This document shows positions 58,299 through 64,000 of a stretch of 64,000 nucleotides of DNA, piece by piece; position 1 is the first letter of the stretch, and the number at the start of each line of letters is the position of its first letter. The position numbers and the translations under genes were made by a program. The notes under the pieces were generated by a model. It was given only the letters and a program-made list of their open reading frames with translations. It did no database searches and had not been told where the DNA came from. The DNA lies in assembly GCF_001544455.2 (NCBI RefSeq), contig NZ_FCOC02000004.1, positions 281,598-345,597 of the forward strand, given 5' to 3'. The DNA comes from Caballeronia sordidicola (lineage in GTDB: Bacteria > Pseudomonadota > Gammaproteobacteria > Burkholderiales > Burkholderiaceae).

Positions 58299-59906
58299 AT
58301 GCCGATTATTGAATCGAAACTGAATCCGCGCAGCGACGAGTTTCGCGCGAACGCGGCGGCGCTCGAAGTGCTGGTGGCCGACTTGAAAGAGAAGGTCGCG
58401 AAGATAGCGTTGGGCGGAGGACAGGCCGCGCGCGATAAACATCTGTCACGCGGCAAGCTTCTGCCACGCGACCGGATTGCGCAATTGCTCGATCCGGGCA
58501 CGCCGTTTCTCGAGCTTTCGCAACTCGCCGCATATGGCATGTATAACGACGACGCACCCGGCGCGGGCGTGATTACGGGCATTGGCAGGATTGCGGGGCA
58601 GGAGTGCGTGATCGTCTGCAACGACGCCACCGTGAAGGGCGGCACGTACTATCCGGTGACGGTGAAGAAGCATCTCCGTGCGCAGGAGATCGCCGAAGAG
58701 AACCATTTGCCGTGCGTCTATCTTGTCGATTCGGGCGGCGCGAACCTGCCGAATCAGGACGATGTTTTCCCCGACCGCGATCACTTCGGCCGCATCTTCT
58801 ACAATCAGGCGAACATGTCGGCTAAAGGCATTGCGCAGATCGCCGTGGTGATGGGTTCGTGCACGGCAGGCGGTGCGTATGTTCCGGCAATGAGCGATGA
58901 ATCGATTATCGTGAAAAATCAGGGCACGATTTTTCTGGGCGGTCCGCCGCTCGTGAAGGCCGCAACCGGCGAGGAAGTCAGCGCCGAAGATCTCGGCGGC
59001 GGTGACGTGCATACGCGGCTCTCGGGCGTGGTCGATCATCTTGCTCAAAACGATGCGCATGCGTTGGGAATCGCGCGAAGCATCGTGGGCAATCTGAATC
59101 GCGTCAAGCCAGCTTCTTTGGCCATGAAAGAACCATTGCCGCCGCGTCATGATCCGCACAGCATCTATGGCGTGATTCCGGCGGACACGCGCAAGCCATT
59201 CGATATCCGCGAAGTGATCGCGCGCATTGTCGACGACTCCGCCTTCGATGAATTCAAGGCGCGCTATGGTACGACGCTCGTATGCGGATTCGCGCATGTC
59301 TGGGGTCACCCGGTTGGAATCATCGCGAACAACGGCATCCTGTTTTCGGAGTCGGCGGTCAAGGGCACGCATTTCATAGAGCTGTGCTGCCAGCGCAAGA
59401 TTCCGTTAGTGTTCCTTCAGAACATCACGGGCTTCATGGTCGGGCGCAAGTATGAAAACGAAGGCATCGCGCGCAATGGTGCGAAGATGGTGACGGCGGT
59501 CGCGACGGCCAAGGTGCCGAAATTCACGGTGATCATAGGCGGGTCGTTTGGCGCGGGTAATTACGGCATGTGTGGCCGCGCGTACTCGCCGCGTTTTCTC
59601 TGGATGTGGCCGAACGCGCGTATCTCCGTAATGGGCGGCGAGCAAGCCGCCTCGGTGCTTGCCACGGTGCGCCGCGATGGAATAGAAGGCAAGGGCGGAT
59701 CGTGGTCGAAGGAGGAAGAAGAGGCGTTCAAGGCGCCTATCCGCGAGCAGTACGAGGTACAGGGCCATCCGTATTACGCCAGCGCGCGCCTGTGGGACGA
59801 CGGCGTGATCGACCCCGCGCAGACCCGCGATGTGCTCGGGCTTGGGCTGGCGGCGTCGACTAATGCGCCTGTCGAAGAAACGCGTTTCGGCGTGTTCCGG
59901 ATGTGA
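58299..59906 (+). CDS. liuB: Methylcrotonyl-CoA carboxylase, carboxyltransferase (beta) subunit
   Basis: The 535-residue protein has the two carboxyltransferase halves: [20 protein letters not shown] near residue 50, [29 protein letters not shown] near residue 108, [20 protein letters not shown] near residue 185, [19 protein letters not shown] and, late, [19 protein letters not shown] near residue 410. These match the biotin-dependent MCC beta subunit rather than propionyl-CoA type. It moves the carboxyl group from biotin on LiuD to 3-methylcrotonyl-CoA. Only 16 bp separate it from liuA. A 67-bp gap without gene separates it from liuD, where liuC usually sits. Confidence 0.95.
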   Translation: MPIIESKLNPRSDEFRANAAALEVLVADLKEKVAKIALGGGQAARDKHLSRGKLLPRDRIAQLLDPGTPFLELSQLAAYGMYNDDAPGAGVITGIGRIAGQECVIVCNDATVKGGTYYPVTVKKHLRAQEIAEENHLPCVYLVDSGGANLPNQDDVFPDRDHFGRIFYNQANMSAKGIAQIAVVMGSCTAGGAYVPAMSDESIIVKNQGTIFLGGPPLVKAATGEEVSAEDLGGGDVHTRLSGVVDHLAQNDAHALGIARSIVGNLNRVKPASLAMKEPLPPRHDPHSIYGVIPADTRKPFDIREVIARIVDDSAFDEFKARYGTTLVCGFAHVWGHPVGIIANNGILFSESAVKGTHFIELCCQRKIPLVFLQNITGFMVGRKYENEGIARNGAKMVTAVATAKVPKFTVIIGGSFGAGNYGMCGRAYSPRFLWMWPNARISVMGGEQAASVLATVRRDGIEGKGGSWSKEEEEAFKAPIREQYEVQGHPYYASARLWDDGVIDPAQTRDVLGLGLAASTNAPVEETRFGVFRM

Positions 59907-59973
59907 TCGCGGGACCTGGGCGCTTCGGTGCCGGGACCTTTGCAAAGCTGACTTCTTCCTTCCAGGCTTCGTC

Positions 59974-61995
59974 ATGTTCAACAAAATATTGATTGCGAAT
60001 CGCGGCGAGATTGCATGCCGCGTGGCCGCGACCTGCAAACGCCTGGGCATAGGCAGCGTGGCCGTGTATTCGGATGCCGATGCACACGCCAAGCACGTCG
60101 CAGTCTGCGACGAAGCCGTGCATGTGGGTGGCGCGGCGGCGGCTGAGAGCTATTTGCGCATAGACAGGATCATCGATGCCGCGCTGAAAACCGGTGCGCA
60201 AGCGGTGCATCCGGGCTACGGATTTCTATCGGAGAACGAAGGGTTTGCAGAGGCGTGTGAGAAGGCCGGGCTCGTGTTTATCGGGCCGCCGGTCGAAGCC
60301 ATCTCCGCGATGGGATCGAAGGCCGCGGCCAAGGCGTTGATGCAGTCCGCGGCCGTGCCACTCGTGCCCGGTTATCACGGCGACAACCAGGAGGCCGCGC
60401 TGCTGCAAAAGGAAGCCGATGGAATTGGTTATCCCGTGCTGCTCAAAGCAAGCGCGGGCGGCGGCGGCAAGGGCATGCGCGTGGTCGAGAAAAGCGCGGA
60501 TTTCGCTTCGGCGCTCTTGTCGTGCAAGCGAGAAGCGTCGAGCAGTTTCGGCAACGACCGCGTGTTGATCGAAAAGTATTTGCAACGCCCGCGCCATGTG
60601 GAAGTCCAGGTCTTCGCGGATCAGCATGGCAATGCGGTGTATCTCTTCGATCGCGACTGCTCCGTGCAGCGCCGTCATCAAAAGGTGCTGGAAGAAGCGC
60701 CTGCTCCGGGTCTTTCGGCCGAGGTACGCAAAGCGATGGGCGAAGCCGCTGTCGCGGCGGCGCGCGCGGTGAATTATGTCGGCGCGGGCACGGTCGAGTT
60801 CATCATGACCGGCGACGGCCAGTTCTACTTCATGGAAATGAACACGCGGCTTCAGGTCGAGCATCCTGTGACCGAAATGGTGACGGGTCTTGATCTTGTC
60901 GAATGGCAATTGCGCGTGGCGAGCGGTGAAACGCTGCCTCTGATGCAGGATCAATTGAAGGTGAACGGTCACGCAATCGAAGCACGCATCTATGCCGAGA
61001 ATCCGTCGCGGGGTTTCTTGCCATCGACCGGAACATTGAAGCATTTGCGGCTGCCCGAAGCTGTGGAATTCCAGTTGAACGGCACCGTGCGTATCGATAG
61101 CGGCGTGCGCGAAGGCGACACCATCACCCCGTTTTATGATCCGATGATCGCCAAGCTGATCGTGCACGGCCGCGATCGCGACGAAGCATTGCTGCGCATG
61201 GCGCTCGCGTTGAAACAATGCGAGGTCGTCGGGCCGTCGACGAATATAACGTTCCTGCATCGGATCGTTGTCAGCAAGCCGTTTGCTTCCGGCGACCTGG
61301 ATACGGGGCTGATAGAACGTCATCACGACACCTTGTTCGCACCATCGGCGGTGTCGAACGCGCACGTACTTGCGCTCGCTTGCGCCGCGTTGCTCACGCG
61401 TGAAGGCGGGGACGCACATGGCACGTCGCCGTGGGATGCACTCGCCCACTGGCGCATGAGCGGAGGGTATACGCAGGCGCTGAACTGGCGTCTCGCAGAT
61501 TCCGACCACGAAATCGTCGCCGTCTTCACGCGCGATTCCACATTGGGCCGGGCGGACAACAAGCAACTCGAACTATGCGGCGAGACGCGTGCGTTCGACT
61601 GGTCGCACGGCGATGAACCGAATTCGTTCGTGGTGCTGATCGGCAATACGCGCATCAAGGGACGCGTATTCGTGGACGGCGACACGTTTCATGTGTTCTA
61701 CGCGGGAGTATCGCTGGCATTCGAATGGCAGAATCTGCTTGCCCATGCCGCCGATGCCGAGCATGGCGAAGGCCGCCTGACCGCGCCCATGCCGGGCAAG
61801 GTGATTGCCGTGCTGGTGGAAGCGGGCGCCATGGTCGAAAAAGGCGCGCCGTTGCTGGTGATGGAAGCCATGAAGATGGAGCACACGATTGTCGCGCCTG
61901 CGAGCGGTACGGTCGGCGAGATCCTGTTCGCCGTGGGCGATCAGGTTACCGACGGTGCGCAGCTTCTGATAATGGATGTACAAGCCGCGAAATAA
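59974..61995 (+). CDS. liuD: Methylcrotonyl-CoA carboxylase, biotin-carboxylase (alpha) subunit
   Basis: The 673-residue protein opens with the biotin-carboxylase fold FNKILIANRGEIACRVAATCKRLG. It has the ATP-grasp Gly loop KASAGGGGKGMRVV near residue 160, HVEVQVFADQHGNAVYLFDRDCSVQRRHQKVLEE near residue 208 and the catalytic MNTRLQVEHPVTEMVTG near residue 288. A C-terminal biotinyl domain has the attachment motif VMEAMKMEHT near residue 630. It carboxylates biotin with bicarbonate and ATP and hands it to LiuB. The ATG at 59974 begins the conserved fold; an upstream frame overlaps liuB and is not used. The AGG site is fair. Confidence 0.95.
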   Translation: MFNKILIANRGEIACRVAATCKRLGIGSVAVYSDADAHAKHVAVCDEAVHVGGAAAAESYLRIDRIIDAALKTGAQAVHPGYGFLSENEGFAEACEKAGLVFIGPPVEAISAMGSKAAAKALMQSAAVPLVPGYHGDNQEAALLQKEADGIGYPVLLKASAGGGGKGMRVVEKSADFASALLSCKREASSSFGNDRVLIEKYLQRPRHVEVQVFADQHGNAVYLFDRDCSVQRRHQKVLEEAPAPGLSAEVRKAMGEAAVAAARAVNYVGAGTVEFIMTGDGQFYFMEMNTRLQVEHPVTEMVTGLDLVEWQLRVASGETLPLMQDQLKVNGHAIEARIYAENPSRGFLPSTGTLKHLRLPEAVEFQLNGTVRIDSGVREGDTITPFYDPMIAKLIVHGRDRDEALLRMALALKQCEVVGPSTNITFLHRIVVSKPFASGDLDTGLIERHHDTLFAPSAVSNAHVLALACAALLTREGGDAHGTSPWDALAHWRMSGGYTQALNWRLADSDHEIVAVFTRDSTLGRADNKQLELCGETRAFDWSHGDEPNSFVVLIGNTRIKGRVFVDGDTFHVFYAGVSLAFEWQNLLAHAADAEHGEGRLTAPMPGKVIAVLVEAGAMVEKGAPLLVMEAMKMEHTIVAPASGTVGEILFAVGDQVTDGAQLLIMDVQAAK

Positions 61996-62004
61996 CGCCT
62001 TGCG

Positions 62005-62520
62005 TCATTTCTTCTTGACGCGTCCCAGCAGCGTTTCTTCTGTCTCCGTCTTCACCAGAATCTCAACGCGCCGGTTCAACGCACGCCCTTCGGGCGTGGC
62101 GTTGGACGCAATCGGCTCGGAAAATGCAATGCCGCGGGTCTTGATGCGCGCAGCGGGAACGCCGCGTGCGACCAGTGCGTCGGCCACAGCGTTTGCACGA
62201 GCCGTCGACAACGTCCGGTTGTAATCGAGCGTCCCGACATTATCCGTATGCCCTTCGACCATGATTGGCCGTGTGCTGCGCTTGAGCAGCACGGCCGCGC
62301 GGTCGAGCACGACGATGCTTTCGGGGCGCATGGTCGCTTCGTCGAAGTCGAAGAGCGCCGATTCCTGAAGGCGCAACTCCACGCCATCATGGGCGGAGTG
62401 GACGACAATGCCGACTTTTTCGTTGATTGCTTGTTCCTTCGACCGGTTCAGGCCCGATGCGCAGCCGGCGAGCAGTGCCGTGGTTGCGCATGCGTTGACA
62501 ATGGTTCGAATAGCTTTCAC
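62005..62520 (-). CDS. OmpA-family lipoprotein
   Basis: From a GTG at 62520 (AAGAGA upstream) the 171-residue protein has a signal peptide with lipobox ATTALLAGCASG, Cys at about residue 16, and a C-terminal OmpA/MotB peptidoglycan-binding domain. FDFDEATMRPESIVVLDRAA, VEGHTDNVGTLDYNRTLSTARANAV and GIAFSEPIASNATPEGRALNRRVEI carry the conserved Asp and Arg that hold the peptide stem. It should anchor the outer membrane to peptidoglycan. It is convergent with liuD, stops nine bases apart. Confidence 0.9.
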   Translation of the reverse strand: MKAIRTIVNACATTALLAGCASGLNRSKEQAINEKVGIVVHSAHDGVELRLQESALFDFDEATMRPESIVVLDRAAVLLKRSTRPIMVEGHTDNVGTLDYNRTLSTARANAVADALVARGVPAARIKTRGIAFSEPIASNATPEGRALNRRVEILVKTETEETLLGRVKKK

Positions 62521-62768
62521 TGCAAGTCTCTTGAACAGATGCCGGGGAAGGAAACCGATTATAGGGAAACGGAAATTTGGGAGTGTGAAATTAGAACAAA
62601 AATCTGATGGCCGCCAAGGGGCGTGGCCTCTCGAAGAGGCTCTTGATTCTGGACGCATCCCGCTCGATTTACAATGCGTGACTAACATGCTGCTTCAATG
62701 CAGATTACAAGCAGGTCTGCGCAGCAATTTCTGTGCTTTCACTCAGAGAGCAATTACAAGGACGTTTC

Positions 62769-63842
62769 ATGATTTCACGCGATCAGACCTCTGCCGACGA
62801 CAAGGATCGCACCCGGCGGCTGCAACGCAGCGCTGCAGGGTTGCTGTATGCGGTGCTGGTGGCCGTTGCCATCTGGATGATCCGCGACTTTATCCCGGCC
62901 GTGGTGTGGGCAGCGGTTATCGCCATTGCGTTGTGGCCCTTGCTGACGTGGCTTGAAGAACGGCCGCTTTTCAACCATCGAAGCACGTGGCTTGCGTTGG
63001 GCATGACCGTGGTGATCGCATTGGTGTTCGTCCTGCCGTTCATCCTCGTCGCGGCGCAGGCGGGCAGGGAAGCCAGCGACCTTTTCCGGTGGTTCCAGGA
63101 ATCGCTGCGAAGCGGCATTGCCATGCCCGATCTCGTCAATCATCTGCCGATGGGATCGAAGCAGATCGCCACGTGGTGGCAGGAGAATCTCGCGACACCG
63201 CTGGGGTCATCGCCGGCGGTCAAGCATTTTCATAGCGCTACCGTTGTCGCGATGACGCGCCATTTCGGCGGCCGTGTCGCGCATGGCCTGATAGTGTTCG
63301 GCTTCATGCTGGTGACGCTGTTCTTCGTCTTCAAGGCAGGGTCGAAATTGGGCGAGCAATTGCTGGAGGCTTCAAGGCGCGCGTTTGGTTCGGAGGGCGC
63401 ATCATTGGCACGGCGCATGGCGGATTCCGTTCGCAGCACGGTAACGGGGCTGGTGGTCGTGGGGCTTGGCGAAGGGGCGTTGCTGGGCGTGGCATATGCC
63501 GTGACCGGTGTGCCGCATGCGACGCTGCTGGGCATGCTGACCGCTGTTGCAGCCATGCTGCCGTTCTGCGCGCCAATCGTGTTCCTGGGCGCGGCATTGT
63601 GGCTGCTGACGCAGGGTGCGACGGTCGCGGCGATCTGCGTTGCGGTGTTTGGATTCGTGGTCGTGTTCGTGGCCGAACATGCAATACGGCCGGTGCTGAT
63701 CGGCGGGGCCGCGCGACTGCCGTTCTTGCTGGTGTTATTCGGAATCCTCGGGGGCGCCGAAACGTTTGGTCTGGTGGGATTGTTTATCGGTCCGTCGTTG
63801 ATGACGATTCTGGTCGTGCTTTGGAATGACTGGGTGCATTGA
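62769..63842 (+). CDS. AI-2E family transporter
   Basis: The 357-residue protein has about eight helices: a first pair in LLYAVLVAVAIWMIRDFIPAVVWAAVIAIALWPLL, a further pair around WLALGMTVVIALVFVLPFILV, a long periplasmic or cytoplasmic loop, then the late GLGEGALLGVAYAVTGVPHATLLGMLTAVAAMLPF and FGILGGAETFGLVGLFIGPSLMTILVVLW. This order is that of the PF01594 (PerM/YdiK-type) family. Named after one AI-2 exporter, but most members carry unknown cargo, including ions. AAGGA lies before the ATG at 62769. A terminator follows the stop. Confidence 0.92.
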   Translation: MISRDQTSADDKDRTRRLQRSAAGLLYAVLVAVAIWMIRDFIPAVVWAAVIAIALWPLLTWLEERPLFNHRSTWLALGMTVVIALVFVLPFILVAAQAGREASDLFRWFQESLRSGIAMPDLVNHLPMGSKQIATWWQENLATPLGSSPAVKHFHSATVVAMTRHFGGRVAHGLIVFGFMLVTLFFVFKAGSKLGEQLLEASRRAFGSEGASLARRMADSVRSTVTGLVVVGLGEGALLGVAYAVTGVPHATLLGMLTAVAAMLPFCAPIVFLGAALWLLTQGATVAAICVAVFGFVVVFVAEHAIRPVLIGGAARLPFLLVLFGILGGAETFGLVGLFIGPSLMTILVVLWNDWVH

Positions 63843-63862
63843 AGCAATTCATTGCAGAAGCA

Positions 63863-63899
63863 AAACAGCCGTTCTGCCTAACGGCGAGAACGGCTGTTT
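63863..63899. terminator. Bidirectional terminator hairpin
   Basis: AAACAGCCGTTCT and its exact complement form a 13-bp stem with an 11-base loop, between the AI-2E gene and the partial minus-strand gene at the edge. Confidence 0.85.
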
Positions 63900-63919
63900 C
63901 CGTTAATACCGCGCAAGAA

Positions 63920-64000
63920 TCAGATCACGTACAAATCAACATATTCATTGACCGGCATTGCTTCGAGCGTTGCCTGATCCAGCGATGCCGCAATGATCGC
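63920..64000 (-). CDS. C-terminal end of an unidentified protein
   Basis: The last 26 codons and a TGA are inside the window; the start lies outside. The visible text ends EAMPVNEYVDLYVI after IIAASLDQATL. That is too little to name a family. The frame is open to the edge, and the terminator just beyond its stop supports a real gene end. Confidence 0.5.
   Translation of the reverse strand, partial: AIIAASLDQATLEAMPVNEYVDLYVI

Noticed and set aside
60226..61566. A 446-codon minus-strand frame over liuD
   Set aside because: liuD is complete with biotin-carboxylase and biotinyl motifs in the plus frame; the other frame has no recognisable features.
1..64000. Possible CRISPR arrays, tRNA or rRNA genes
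   Set aside because: No regularly spaced repeats, no tRNA-like cloverleaf segments and no rRNA-like conserved blocks were noticed on reading; a tRNA scan and a repeat finder would settle it.

Overview
The window is GC-rich, densely coded chromosomal DNA from a beta-proteobacterium of the Burkholderiaceae, most likely Paraburkholderia or Caballeronia. The family assignment is an inference from protein content (a DUF3331 protein, an MprF/AcvB pair, a CheV, HdeD-type and BrnT/BrnA proteins, leucine-degradation genes) and from codon and base usage. I see no rRNA, tRNA, CRISPR array, prophage or intact insertion sequence. About 67 protein genes are supported, two of them cut by the window edges, plus one decayed gene fragment.

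Layout. 1-5.5 kb: the end of an OFA-type MFS transporter, cupin and isochorismatase-like proteins, a BASS-family transporter, a DUF1810 protein, and an ABC-2 exporter pair followed by a DUF985 cupin. 5.5-8.7 kb: small Burkholderia-type proteins, an RcnB-like secreted protein, and a TetR gene divergent from a DUF1348 gene with two palindromic operators between them. 8.7-11.4 kb: a radical-SAM/HhH protein and a DUF4130-UdgX fusion, preceded by a LexA-type box inside a perfect 23-bp inverted repeat. This is the most interesting locus in the window. 11.5-16.1 kb: a ZntB/CorA channel, a receiver protein, CheV and a CBS-pair protein. 16.2-19 kb: a tightly overlapping lipid-kinase, calcineurin-type phosphoesterase and PAP2 operon. 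19-23.1 kb: PPC/DUF296, MAPEG and esterase genes, then a nucleoside salvage operon (nupC-cdd-nucleoside hydrolase).

23.2-29.5 kb: a HAD phosphatase, a decayed Na/Pi cotransporter start, a DeoR regulator and a four-gene ABC importer. 29.6-31.4 kb: a BrnT/BrnA toxin-antitoxin pair and two putative lipoproteins. 31.7-35.6 kb: mprF-acvB, making and hydrolysing aminoacyl-phosphatidylglycerol. 35.6-44.1 kb: DUF1993, an M20 peptidase, a type-2 malate/lactate dehydrogenase, an SDR divergent from a LysR gene, a RidA protein, a membrane protein fused to a possible papain-like domain, and a TauE permease. 44.3-50.7 kb: a glycogen-debranching-type glucosidase, an SDR, a GNAT, and an aldo/keto reductase divergent from an AraC gene. 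50.8-56.9 kb: three small exported proteins, a Baeyer-Villiger-type monooxygenase divergent from an MFS carrier, a ferritin-like protein and a TetR regulator. 57.1-62 kb: leucine catabolism (liuA, liuB, liuD) with the hydratase gene missing between liuB and liuD. 62-64 kb: an OmpA-type lipoprotein, an AI-2E family permease and the tail of a further gene.

Most units are short operons with good Shine-Dalgarno sites. Many ends are marked by strong hairpins, several of them shared by convergent genes. Several regulators sit divergent from likely targets with visible palindromes between them (TetR/DUF1348, LysR/SDR, TetR/liuA). All functions are read from motifs and family resemblance; no database search was possible.
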